64,000 nucleotides of DNA from an uncultured Arenicella sp. (GTDB lineage: Bacteria; Pseudomonadota; Gammaproteobacteria; Arenicellales; Arenicellaceae). Shown piece after piece: positions 17,352 to 25,886 of the stretch. The DNA lies in contig CANMNN010000015.1 of assembly GCA_947499305.1 (NCBI GenBank), positions 33,802 to 97,801 on the forward strand, read 5' to 3'. Every line of letters starts with the position of its first letter. The first letter of the stretch is position 1. Both the position numbers and the translations under genes were made by a program. The notes under the pieces were generated by a model, which was not told where the DNA came from, did not search any database, and was given only the letters and a program-made list of their open reading frames with translations.

Positions 17352-19835
17352 CTACACCTCCTTGTAGACATCAATCAGACGTTGGTTATATTCCTGTTTT
17401 ATGAATGGGATAGCGCGAATATTATCTTCGCTAACGTTTACTTTTCGGGCGCTAATTTCACCTTTCTCTTTCTCGGCTAGCACCTTGTCTTCTGGTCTGT
17501 TACGGCTCACCAAAGCTGCTATTTTAATTAGCCTTGCATACCAATACCTTGGTGCCAAGAACGAAGAATTCTCGGCCGCCTCAATGGCACTTTCGTAATC
17601 ACCAGAAAAATAGTATGCCGCAGCTAGCTCAGCCAAACTATGAAAACGATAATAATCAGCTGGATTTAGAGCCAATGCATTTCGAATATCAACCGGAGCA
17701 AGCTCAGGCTTTCCTAACAACAAGTTTGCACTACCGCGAGAAGAGTAGGCAAACGATAAGCTAGGGTTTAGCCGAATGGCTTCGTTAAAAAAGCCAACCG
17801 CTTGCTTAGCCTGATTAGTCATTATGGCAATTGCTCCAAGGTAAGCGTGCACGCGACTGTCTGAGCGATCCATCAACATAGCTTTACGGCATAGCTGCGT
17901 CGATTGATCTAAATCGTATTTAGTGCTTTTAAGTCCATGCTCTGACCACGCTTTCCAAAAGTGCCACCATGCCAAAGCTACGAGGGCTTCTGACTGGTAT
18001 TCGTCTCGCTGGAGAGCGTTTTGGTATAGCTTTTGAGCTCGCTTTACTCCGGTGGAAGTGCGTCGCGCCATATGCCAATGGCCGCGATGAACAAGTTGCC
18101 ATGTCGTTAGATCATCAATGCGGCTTTCGTAGGCCCTAACTTGTTCATGCTTTCCTAGCTCTTGAAGCAAGTGAGCGCTAATTTTGCTGGTTATTCTCTC
18201 CTGCAGATTCATGATCTCAGAGAGCTTTTCAGAAAAAGACTCTGACCAAACAATACGCTTTGAGGCAAGGCTTTCTAAGGTTACGATAATAGTCAGCACC
18301 GAACCCGAAACTTTTATCGAACCACCGAGGATATAGTCTACGCCCAATCCTTGAGCGACAGACTCTGAATTTTTCTGATCATATTCGTAAGAAAAACTCG
18401 AATTACGCGAAATCACTTTTAGCCATTGATTGTTCGATAAAGCTAGAATCACATCATCCGCTAAACCTTCCGACATATACTCATCGACCGACGCGTTCGC
18501 CAACCGAAATGGCAATACAGCAATCAAAGGTCGACTATCTTGATCATGCTCACGTTTGTCTAATGAAGATGGTTCAAGCGTTGTCAGTTTACGCGAACCC
18601 TGTTTCTCGAGTATTTCTGAAGAAGGCAAAGTGACATCAAACAGCTTTATTTTATTAGTCAAGTTTTCAACGTTGCAATCGCATTTAAAAGCCAGCGTAT
18701 AGTCAATGTTGTCCTGAACCAACACAGCTGTCGCTTCAGTGACCAACACCGGTTGACGCTTTAGCGGTAAATACTGTTTGGCGGCGTCAATTGCCGCCTT
18801 GCTAGCAGCAAGCGCAATATCACATTCGGTTCCATAGATACGACTTTGCTGCCTATATACCAGACCAGTATTCACACCTATGCCGAGCTTTGCACTAGGC
18901 ACGACTTGGAAGTTGAGCTCAATACTTAAAGCGATCGCATAACGCACAGCGTCGTAAGGGCGCTCAAATTCGAGTAATACTTGGCTATCGACAACGAATA
19001 CCCGGCCACCATAATTTGGCGACATGTCTCGAATAAAAGACACACAATTATTAAAATCAGAGACTGATAGCTTTGCGAGTTGAACCGCAACAATGCTAAG
19101 CATAATCTTTTGCCCGATTTCTGTATTTGCTCCAGACGATTCAAGCCTTGTATCTGAAGTACTTGTCGAATTGGATCTTGGCTGCTCTAAATGCCGACTT
19201 ACCCGACGCTCCCAAACTTGCCGCTCAAGGACTAGCCAATCCTCAAACTCTGGATCACGAATATCCATACCTTCGAGCAAGTCTTCGTTTAGAGAGCGTC
19301 TCAAACGCTCTAGATCTTGTGCAGATTGGTGTGCCTCGGTGAGCAGAAGCTCAGTGTCGATACTTATTTTATCTAAACACAATGAAACCGATTTTTTATC
19401 GGCAACAATAAGTTGACCACTCAAGTCACCAAACGATCGCCTTGCATCTAATAATGCTTGTCGAAGACTTGCCGCACCTTGCTCCTCACCACGATCGCTC
19501 CAAAGCTTGTCTCGAAGCCAAACTCGAGTGCGGGTAGCGCGCGGCGATAGAGCCAACATCGCCAACATCGCACAAGTCTTTTGCGCTTTCGGGGTCAAAG
19601 GAGTGCCATTGGAATCACTTATGGAAAACGGCCCAAGCAGAAAAAAACGGCAGAGGCTCTGCTCTGCAGCTGCATTGAGGGGCTGATCAATTCTTGGCTC
19701 CGCATCACCGGATTGAACGCTCACGCACGGGCCTCCTAGGCTCTGCTGAAAACCGCGCGCGATTAACCTTGTGTAGACCGTATTTTTAACGGCGATAATG
19801 TCGCACGCAGAATTGGTTTCGATACTACTTGGCAT
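17352..19835 (-). CDS. winged-helix regulator with cyclase-like, TolB-N-like and TPR domains
   Basis: An 827-residue predicted regulator. Residues about 62-155 form a SARP/CadC-like winged-helix and adjoining helical region (FFLLGPFSISDSNG ... ARTRVWLRDKLWSDRGEEQG ... ASLRQALLDARRSF). Residues 240-400 resemble a class III nucleotide cyclase domain (YGGRVFVV, AVRYAIALSIEL, GIGVNTGLVYR, IYGTECDIALAASKAA), but the metal-binding Asp strand is replaced by IVAVQLAKLS, so it is probably inactive. Residues 435-560 resemble the TolB N-terminal domain (IAVLPFRLAN ... GLADDVILALS). TPRs follow to the end. A perfect AAGGAGGT lies 7 nt before ATG 19835, so this start is chosen over the upstream one at 19862. 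Its stop is 2 bp from the P450-peroxidase start. Confidence 0.8.
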   Translation of the reverse strand: MPSSIETNSACDIIAVKNTVYTRLIARGFQQSLGGPCVSVQSGDAEPRIDQPLNAAAEQSLCRFFLLGPFSISDSNGTPLTPKAQKTCAMLAMLALSPRATRTRVWLRDKLWSDRGEEQGAASLRQALLDARRSFGDLSGQLIVADKKSVSLCLDKISIDTELLLTEAHQSAQDLERLRRSLNEDLLEGMDIRDPEFEDWLVLERQVWERRVSRHLEQPRSNSTSTSDTRLESSGANTEIGQKIMLSIVAVQLAKLSVSDFNNCVSFIRDMSPNYGGRVFVVDSQVLLEFERPYDAVRYAIALSIELNFQVVPSAKLGIGVNTGLVYRQQSRIYGTECDIALAASKAAIDAAKQYLPLKRQPVLVTEATAVLVQDNIDYTLAFKCDCNVENLTNKIKLFDVTLPSSEILEKQGSRKLTTLEPSSLDKREHDQDSRPLIAVLPFRLANASVDEYMSEGLADDVILALSNNQWLKVISRNSSFSYEYDQKNSESVAQGLGVDYILGGSIKVSGSVLTIIVTLESLASKRIVWSESFSEKLSEIMNLQERITSKISAHLLQELGKHEQVRAYESRIDDLTTWQLVHRGHWHMARRTSTGVKRAQKLYQNALQRDEYQSEALVALAWWHFWKAWSEHGLKSTKYDLDQSTQLCRKAMLMDRSDSRVHAYLGAIAIMTNQAKQAVGFFNEAIRLNPSLSFAYSSRGSANLLLGKPELAPVDIRNALALNPADYYRFHSLAELAAAYYFSGDYESAIEAAENSSFLAPRYWYARLIKIAALVSRNRPEDKVLAEKEKGEISARKVNVSEDNIRAIPFIKQEYNQRLIDVYKEV

Positions 19836-19842
19836 GGTAGCA

Positions 19843-19850
19843 ACCTCCTT
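19843..19850 (-). promoter_or_regulatory. strong ribosome binding site of the regulator gene
   Basis: The complement reads AAGGAGGT, 7 nt before the ATG at 19835. It fixes the start of the 827-residue regulator and rules out the in-frame codon at 19862. Confidence 0.8.
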
Positions 19851-19990
19851 TACAACCGTCAATTTAAGCCTTTTTGCAACAGACTCCGTTTGCCCAACTT
19901 CCTTTTGCTGCTTGAATACAGTGCTAAAGGTCTAGCGATCAGTCCATAACCAAACCGAGACTTAATCGAACTCTCCGTGACGACTGGGCC

Positions 19991-20162
19991 TAGTGTAGAC
20001 CACCTCAATTCAGACCGCGCCAGTGTATTACCCCTCCGAATTGGCCACAGGTGCCTTTAGCAGTGTATCCAGCATATCCCCTACCGAACCTCACCCTCTC
20101 AACTTAATCGGATAGCGTTAAAGTTCCGTTAATAAAACATTTTTTTTGAAAATTTGTACACT
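19991..20162. repeat. repeated AGTGTA hexamers, possible regulator binding sites
   Basis: AGTGTA occurs on the plus strand at 19991-19996, 20021-20026 and 20061-20066, spaced 30 and 40 bp (near whole helical turns), and inverted (TACACT) at 20157-20162. By simple composition about 0.26 copies would be expected in this region on both strands. CAGTGTAT also occurs in the intergenic region at 23298-23305 and 23563-23570. SARP-like regulators bind direct repeats; the link to the adjacent regulator is inference. Confidence 0.35.
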
Positions 20163-20371
20163 TTTATCGTATGAAGCCCAGGTTTTACAGGGCGTCGGCG
20201 CGCCTTTAGATTTCAAGACCACGGCAGATAAAAACAATAAAGTATAAAAATATTGAACTTAAGGTTAAATTTATAGGACTATCTCTTAATTAGTTTACAT
20301 TAACGACACCCAACTTCATTCTTGTCTCTCTACTATTCAATCCCAAAGCTCATCGAGTACGGGAAACACAG

Positions 20372-20391
20372 GCGCTCTTAGAGCGCAGGAG
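20372..20391 (+). promoter_or_regulatory. hairpin abutting the Shine-Dalgarno of the VIT-VWA gene
   Basis: GCGCTC (20372-20377), loop TTA and GAGCGC (20381-20386) form a perfect 6-bp stem ending directly at AGGAG (20387-20391). The ATG follows at 20399. Such placement can modulate ribosome access or protect the message. No experimental basis is implied. Confidence 0.45.
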
Positions 20392-20398
20392 ACTAACA

Positions 20399-22507
20399 AT
20401 GAATACGCTAGTAAATACTCTAAAGCATGCCGCTATCGTCATAGCCGCTGTCTTTTTCGCCAATAGTCAGGCTGACGCGAGTGGGCTACTCACGGCCAAC
20501 GGCAGCAATACCGACTTAGAAATTCAAGATCACGTTGTCTCAGTCAGCATAGAAGATGGCTACGCGATCACTACTGTCGATAACATTTTCTACAATCCGT
20601 CTAATACTGAGCTTGAAGCAGTTTACGAATTCCCGGTGCCTAAAAACGGTACGGTTGCAGAGTTCACAGTTTGGATTGACGGTAAGCCGATCATTGGCGA
20701 AGTTGTAGAAAAAGAACGAGCCAAGAAACTATACGAATCAGAAAAGGCGGCTGGACGAGATGCTGGCTTAACCGAGAAGATTTCATTTTATCGCTTCGAG
20801 TCAAAGGTAACCCCCGTTCGACCACAACAAACAACAAAGACACGGCTAGTTTACATGCAGCCTGCTGATGTGGAGGGCGGCGTAGGGCGTTATGTCTATC
20901 CACTTGAAGAAGGTGGTACAGATCAAGCCAAACTCGACTTTTGGCAAACGAACGACGCTGTAACAGGTCAGTTCAGTTTCGATTTATCACTGCGCTCTGG
21001 ATTCCCTGTTGAAGCGGTCAGAGCGCCAGCACACGCTAGTGCTCAGATTTCAAGCACCGATGCAAACAACTGGGAGCTACAAATAAATAGCAATGGTATT
21101 GCCGACCCGACCGCGACTGTAAGCGAATCAGCCGTTGAAACTACGGCAGATAATCGCGATCAACACTTTGAGTCTGCAATGCAAACCCAATCAAATGGCA
21201 ACCGCTTAAACCAAGACATCGTCGTTTACTGGCGCCTTCAAGCTGATTTACCAGGGGCTATTGAATTGGTAGCGCATAAAGAAGCCGGAGCGCGCCGTGG
21301 TACTTTTATGATGACAGTTACACCAGGTGTTGATCTAGAGCCGATCACTGAGGGTCGCGATTGGATATTCGTACTAGATCGTTCTGGGTCTATGAGTGGT
21401 AAATACCAAACTTTGATGGACGCAACCGGCCAAGCATTGAATAAGTTAAGTGTTAATGACCGTTTTCAAATCCTTTTATTTGATGATCAAGTTGAAGAAA
21501 TTAGCAATGAATGGATGAGCGCCGATCAGGTTTCAATCGAAAAAGTTGAACGTGCGCTTAACAATTCAGCGCCACGTGGTGGTACCGACTTGTACCGAGG
21601 CTTATCGAAAGCCATCGATAAGTTGGACAGCGATCGTACCTCAAGCATTATTCTGATCACCGATGGCGTTGCTAACGTTGGTAAAACCGAAAAAAATGAG
21701 TTTATCGACCTGATGACAAAGCAAGATGTGCGTCTATTCACGGCGATCATGGGCAATGGCGCTAACCGCCCCATGTTAGAGAGTATGACCAAAGCTTCAA
21801 AGGGTTTTGCTACAAGTGTCTCTAATAGCGACGACATCATGGGCGTATTGATCAGTGCCTTAGAAAAGGTGAAGTACGAAGCGTTACATGACGTTGAGCT
21901 GAAAATCAAAGGCGTGAAGACTAAAGACCTAGTCGCCAATAAGGTCGCAACGCTCTATCGGGGTCAGCAAATGGTGATCTTCGGCCACTATTATGGGAGC
22001 GGTGAAGCAGTCGCTCAATTAGATGCAAAAATCTCCGGTGAAGACAAGCAATACAAAACTACCTTCGACTTCCCTAATCAAGCAGGTAGCAACCCCGAGA
22101 TCGAACGTCTATGGGCTTACGCTAAAATCGAGCAATTAAAAGATGAGTCAAGCTACTTAGGTAACGATTTAAGCGATCATCGCTCGGCTATTGTCAGTAC
22201 GGCTACCGAGTACGGTTTGGTCACCGACTTCACGTCAATGATCGTAATGACGGATGAACAGTTTGAAGCTAACGGTATCAAACGCAATAACAAAAAGCGC
22301 CGCGAAGCTGAACAAGCAGCACAACAAAAGCGTGCCAATTCCGGTGTTCAACAACGTCAAGTAGATCAAAACACCCCTGCGTTTAGTCAAAACCGCCCTA
22401 GTTACAGCGGTGGTGGAGGTGGCGGCGCCATCAACCCATTAACTCTCCTGATGCTGTTACCACTGCTTGTCACCTTTGTAAGACGTCGCACAAACAAGCA
22501 GTCTTAA
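20399..22507 (+). CDS. VIT and VWA domain surface protein with GlyGly-CTERM tail
   Basis: A 702-residue exported protein. It has a signal peptide (residues 1-27), then a VIT domain (about 35-160: VSIEDGYAITTVDNIFYNPS ... YEFPVPKNGTVAEF ... VEKERAKKLYE). The VWA domain (about 320-490) has an intact MIDAS: DRSGSMS (D327, S329, S331), GGTDLY and TDGVAN. The C-terminus is a Gly-run (about 671-676), a hydrophobic helix and RRR, the GlyGly-CTERM sorting signal layout. The architecture resembles marine sortase-target proteins, but here the tail and the next gene point to rhombosortase processing. Predicted to be cleaved and displayed at or beyond the outer membrane; ligand unknown. Confidence 0.88.
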   Translation: MNTLVNTLKHAAIVIAAVFFANSQADASGLLTANGSNTDLEIQDHVVSVSIEDGYAITTVDNIFYNPSNTELEAVYEFPVPKNGTVAEFTVWIDGKPIIGEVVEKERAKKLYESEKAAGRDAGLTEKISFYRFESKVTPVRPQQTTKTRLVYMQPADVEGGVGRYVYPLEEGGTDQAKLDFWQTNDAVTGQFSFDLSLRSGFPVEAVRAPAHASAQISSTDANNWELQINSNGIADPTATVSESAVETTADNRDQHFESAMQTQSNGNRLNQDIVVYWRLQADLPGAIELVAHKEAGARRGTFMMTVTPGVDLEPITEGRDWIFVLDRSGSMSGKYQTLMDATGQALNKLSVNDRFQILLFDDQVEEISNEWMSADQVSIEKVERALNNSAPRGGTDLYRGLSKAIDKLDSDRTSSIILITDGVANVGKTEKNEFIDLMTKQDVRLFTAIMGNGANRPMLESMTKASKGFATSVSNSDDIMGVLISALEKVKYEALHDVELKIKGVKTKDLVANKVATLYRGQQMVIFGHYYGSGEAVAQLDAKISGEDKQYKTTFDFPNQAGSNPEIERLWAYAKIEQLKDESSYLGNDLSDHRSAIVSTATEYGLVTDFTSMIVMTDEQFEANGIKRNNKKRREAEQAAQQKRANSGVQQRQVDQNTPAFSQNRPSYSGGGGGGAINPLTLLMLLPLLVTFVRRRTNKQS

Positions 22508-22521
22508 TAAATAGATTTATT

Positions 22522-22541
22522 GCCTCACAGGGACGTGAGGC
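22522..22541 (+). promoter_or_regulatory. hairpin between VIT-VWA gene and rhombosortase
   Basis: GCCTCAC (22522-22528), loop AGGGAC and GTGAGGC (22535-22541) make a perfect 7-bp stem 15 bp after the stop. It is followed by GGTATTTCCC rather than a T-run. It may be a 3' stabiliser or leaky terminator that lowers expression of the protease relative to its substrate. Confidence 0.5.
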
Positions 22542-22587
22542 GGTATTTCCCTCAATAAAAATTACTACAAAACAAAAAGGTTTGATC

Positions 22588-23217
22588 ATGAGCAGCATGC
22601 GCATATTACAAAATCAAAACAGAACTGATTACAAGGTCAGATTGCCTATTGTTAGCATGGTATTGGGCGCGACCTGTGCTTTGATCTTTTGGATCTTCGG
22701 AGCCATACCGAGCACCCTCATTTTACACAGTGACGAAGGCCAAAGAGCTTGGCAGTGGCTAAGCAGTCACTGGGTACACATCAGTGAACAACACCTAATA
22801 TGGAACCTGGCCGCATTTCTAATTCTAGGGAGTCTTATCGAACAAACTTCCCGTCGATTAGTATTAGGGGCTTTAGGCCTGGGCATTGTTGGGGTCAACT
22901 TTTACCTAGCATTATTCTTCAGTTTGGATGCTTACGCAGGCTTGTCAGGAGTACTGAATTCCCTTTTAGTCATCGCGCTTTACTGCCTGTACCAGAGGCC
23001 CGATTACCGCGCAGCAGCGGTTATCACGCTACTACTGTCGATAGCAAAAATAATCGTCGAGATCCTAATTCAGGATTCTCTTTTCTCAAAACTACCCTGG
23101 CCCCCCGTGCCTCAAGCACATCTAGCCGGCATGATTGGTGGCCTATTACTGGTTTTGGCTTTAGAAATACGAAAACGACGCTTGCTTAATAGTCAGCTAG
23201 TCAACTTCGAGAGTTAG
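22588..23217 (+). CDS. rhombosortase (rhomboid-family GlyGly-CTERM protease)
   Basis: A 209-residue polytopic membrane serine protease of the rhombosortase type, shorter than classic rhomboids. It shows SSHWVHISEQHLIWNLAAF (first conserved helix), AGLSGVLN with the catalytic Ser (about residue 120) and AHLAGMIGG with the catalytic His (about 178). Such enzymes cleave the GlyGly-CTERM tail of surface proteins. The neighbouring gene 80 bp upstream encodes exactly such a tail. TTG 22582 is in frame, but AAAAGG at 22575-22580 is correctly spaced for ATG 22588, so the latter is used. Confidence 0.87.
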   Translation: MSSMRILQNQNRTDYKVRLPIVSMVLGATCALIFWIFGAIPSTLILHSDEGQRAWQWLSSHWVHISEQHLIWNLAAFLILGSLIEQTSRRLVLGALGLGIVGVNFYLALFFSLDAYAGLSGVLNSLLVIALYCLYQRPDYRAAAVITLLLSIAKIIVEILIQDSLFSKLPWPPVPQAHLAGMIGGLLLVLALEIRKRRLLNSQLVNFES

Positions 23218-23793
23218 ATGCATTAAGGGATAAAGTATGGGTCGGATGAGTTTGATCCAAGGCAGCAAAACAATGACTGTCATTACAAACAAGTATGCAG
23301 TGTATCAATAGAACCCAACAATAGCGCTGAGTTAGTATTTTGATGAGAGTGTCCGGCTAAACATCATGAATGCGTAGGCCGGCAGGATCCAGAAAAAGCC
23401 AGAGCCTTGTCAATTAAATAATTAAAGAGCATTTACAAAGGACAGACACGGGGCTTCGGAAAGCGGTGAGCAAGATCAAAACGTAAATTGCCGCATTAAC
23501 TACAAAGCTAAGCGGGTCAAGGTATAAATACTAAAGCGCTAACAATAGCTTATCTCACGCATCAGTGTATATGCAAAGACAAACCGAATTGCTCGAGTAA
23601 GGATGAAAACTAGCAACTCACATTAGTATTATTTGAAAACCAAGTGCAGTTTTTGTCAAAGCACAAGTTTAAGGGGCCGCCAAATTTTGCGGAAAAAGTT
23701 TTACTGAATATTCAATTATCGAAATTTTACGAACCTATATTTCAAGCTTTCCAACACAGAATCAAATAACTCAGATGCAACACCAACTTCTTC
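23218..23793. other. gene-free region downstream of rhombosortase
   Basis: The gap between 23217 and the gene at 23919 is about 700 bp; this entry covers its first 576 bp. I find no ORF with coding character. A 24-codon frame at 23237-23311 has only a weak ribosome site. CAGTGTAT occurs at 23298 and 23563. CCGC...GCGG around 23680 is a small inverted repeat without a T-tract. No pseudogene is recognisable by eye. Confidence 0.5.
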
Positions 23794-23824
23794 TAAAAAA
23801 TAGGCTGACATTAAGTCAGCCTAT
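23794..23824 (-). terminator. intrinsic terminator of the 195-residue secreted protein gene
   Basis: ATAGGCTGAC (23800-23809), loop ATTAA and GTCAGCCTAT (23815-23824) form a perfect 10-bp stem. On the minus strand it is followed by a T-run (complement of AAAAAA at 23795-23800). It lies 95 bp beyond the stop of the minus-strand gene at 23919. Confidence 0.85.
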
Positions 23825-23918
23825 AATTGTCATAGTTAAAGCATTCACCTACATATCAGCATTATCTAATAAAAGTAAGCTTCTCTATCACTCAAGACCA
23901 CTAAACAGTAAGGCACTA

Positions 23919-24506
23919 TTACCAAGTAAACGTGATCGGGTTAGATGAAAATCGCTCGTCATCGCTCATAATAAAAAAGTGAACAGTATCGCCAGGTCTA
24001 GGGTCAGTCCAATCTCGGATCCAATTCGCTGGGAAGTCTGTTCTAACAACATTATGAAAACTGATAAACCCTTGCTGATTGAGTGTCCATTCAAAACGCC
24101 CACCTTCAAGTGTATTTTCTTTTTCTACCATTAGAACACCTGCAGCGTAAATCCTTAAAGGAGACTGGAATAGTTGCTGCTCGCCCCATTGTCTAATTTC
24201 ATTCGGTGTAAAGATCACGCCACGACAACAAAAAACTTGCTCCTGACGAATAAATTCAATTTTTACAGTTGGGTCGATCCTGATTCTATTGGGAACAGAT
24301 TGATCCCAACCTTTATTGAAAATTAGTGGTTTTGTGAAGAATTCATCTAAAAATTCAGGGTTTTCAGGGATTTCGGGCTCGACTAGGATCGGGACAAATA
24401 TATCGTCATCTAAAGGAACAAGAGCTACCTTATTTTGAGCACTTGCTGTAGAAGTGCAGCTCAAGAGTATCGCGAAGAAGGCGATCAGAATCTTAATGGA
24501 ACGCAT
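23919..24506 (-). CDS. secreted protein of unknown family
   Basis: 195 residues with a clear signal peptide (IKILIAFFAILLSCTSTASAQ). I do not recognise the family. The mature part begins NKVALVPLDDD and has a proline/acidic stretch (VEPEIPENPEFLDEF). A vicinal Cys pair (FCCRG, near residue 93) may form a strained disulfide or bind metal. The C-terminal half is predicted mostly beta, rich in Trp and Phe (FEWTLNQQGFISFHNVV, WIRDWTDPRPGD). It is a single-gene unit with its own terminator downstream and a long gap on both sides. Probably periplasmic or extracellular. Confidence 0.7.
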   Translation of the reverse strand: MRSIKILIAFFAILLSCTSTASAQNKVALVPLDDDIFVPILVEPEIPENPEFLDEFFTKPLIFNKGWDQSVPNRIRIDPTVKIEFIRQEQVFCCRGVIFTPNEIRQWGEQQLFQSPLRIYAAGVLMVEKENTLEGGRFEWTLNQQGFISFHNVVRTDFPANWIRDWTDPRPGDTVHFFIMSDDERFSSNPITFTW

Positions 24507-24920
24507 ATTTTGACTTTAGGAAAAAGGGTTTATTTAATCTTAAATCGTACCTTCATTAGCAACTCAAAACAAGTTCTAGATCAAGCATTTACATTGCGTG
24601 GAAGTAATCTATTTGAAGCCTGTTAATTAAAATACCTCGATCGGCCCAAACGCCAAGTTGGACATTGCTCGAAAACTCAACAATCAAGTTAGAAGCCAGT
24701 TTACTAGTACCGAGATTCAGAACGGCCTTACAACACTTTTGTCTTCATTTTTTGCGACATAAAGGGAAATGGGTCAATTTCTATTTCATACAGACATTAG
24801 AGCCACCTTTTTAGGAATTTGTTCGTGATTTAAGCGTGCGGCCCAAGCGCAAAGTCTTTACACTAGATCATAATACGTAACAGCGATTACTGGATACTAT
24901 CGCTATTCACTCTATCCAAT
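24507..24920. other. divergent intergenic region
   Basis: 414 bp between the secreted-protein gene and the Crp/Fnr-type regulator. No coding frame or stable hairpin with a T-tract is seen. It should hold both divergent promoters, but none matches consensus well enough to call. Confidence 0.4.
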
Positions 24921-25631
24921 ATGATCGATCCAGACAAAAATCAAGCCATTGAAATGGCCTTCAATAAAGGATGGTTTTCAGACCTTAATCTTGATGAAGT
25001 CACACGCTTAGTTGAAGCATCCACCATTGAGCGTTTTAAAATTGGCCAGCGCGTCTACAATGTCGGGCAACTACAAGACAAAGTCTATTGCGTGATAGAC
25101 GGCCTCATCAAGATTTCGATTGCAGGAAAGGAGCACGAAAAATTCCCGCTAACCATCTGGGAATCTGGCAACTGGTTTGGCGAAGGCGCTTTTCATGAAT
25201 CATCAGTTATGCCCTTAGAAGCAACTGCCATGTCTGAAGCCACCGTGCTCGCTGTACCTTTATCGGAAATTGAAAATACTCTTGATCACAGCGTTCTTTT
25301 CTATAAAAACATATTGCGAGATATGGTGCATCGCACTCAAATGCTTTACAAGCTCGTAGAAATGCTCCTATTCGACACCCTTAAAGCTCGCGTATCTGCG
25401 CGAATATTGCATTTAATCCAGCTTTTCGGCCAGCCAGTACATGATGGCATATTACTACCAATGGAGTTTAATCAGGCTGATTTCGCTCGTATGAGCGGGG
25501 GCTCACGTCAGCGGATTAATAAAATTTTTCGAAACTGGGCCGAGGAAGGCACTTTGACTAAACGCGATAAACTTTATGTATTACATAAACCTGCGGAGCT
25601 TCAAGCGGAGCTTAGCTTTAGCCAATTTTAA
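24921..25631 (+). CDS. Crp/Fnr family transcriptional regulator
   Basis: 236 residues. Residues about 25-140 form a cyclic-nucleotide-binding-type beta barrel (FKIGQRVYNVGQLQDKVYCVIDGLIKIS ... GNWFGEGAFHE). A long dimerisation helix follows, then a C-terminal winged HTH (FNQADFARMSGGSRQRINKIFRNWAEEGTL). The Arg/Ser pair that contacts cAMP in Crp and the N-terminal Cys cluster of Fnr are not evident, so the ligand is unknown. It has no obvious Shine-Dalgarno. The gene stands alone; nothing in the sequence ties it to a regulon. Confidence 0.85.
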   Translation: MIDPDKNQAIEMAFNKGWFSDLNLDEVTRLVEASTIERFKIGQRVYNVGQLQDKVYCVIDGLIKISIAGKEHEKFPLTIWESGNWFGEGAFHESSVMPLEATAMSEATVLAVPLSEIENTLDHSVLFYKNILRDMVHRTQMLYKLVEMLLFDTLKARVSARILHLIQLFGQPVHDGILLPMEFNQADFARMSGGSRQRINKIFRNWAEEGTLTKRDKLYVLHKPAELQAELSFSQF

Positions 25632-25886
25632 TTTTTCACTAACCTAATCTCTAAAGAGTTCTAAGTTGCCTTTAATTTACATATCTTAAAACTTGTCAAT
25701 ACGTCCCAACCATCACCGCGCTTGTAACCTAGCCCTATTCGGCAGTTGCTCAATATTTATAGCGAAATCACCTCGGTATAAAACAAACCTGATATTCTCA
25801 ATCAAGAAATAATTAATTTTAGAAAAATAATAATCAGAAAATTCTAAGTGTCTGCGTAAGAGACCGAACAAAGGAGAGGAGACAGT

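Larger units (their letters stand above)
19836..20398. other. divergent control region between regulator and VIT-VWA gene
   Basis: 563 bp without a gene. It contains four AGTGTA hexamers (listed separately), an AT-rich stretch at 20135-20175 and a hairpin at the VIT-VWA ribosome site. TTGAAA (20146-20151) and TATGAA (20170-20175), 18 bp apart, are a weak candidate sigma70 promoter for the plus strand, giving a leader of about 220 nt. No promoter for the minus-strand regulator stands out. Confidence 0.45.

Noticed and set aside
17352..19835. Calling this protein an adenylate cyclase
   Set aside because: The metal-binding Asp strand of the cyclase fold is replaced by a non-acidic sequence, so only a regulatory, ligand-binding or vestigial domain is supported.
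23237..23311. 24-codon frame with AAGGGA upstream in the rhombosortase downstream gap
   Set aside because: Spacing is poor, the peptide has no signal or membrane feature, and nothing adjacent suggests a leader peptide.
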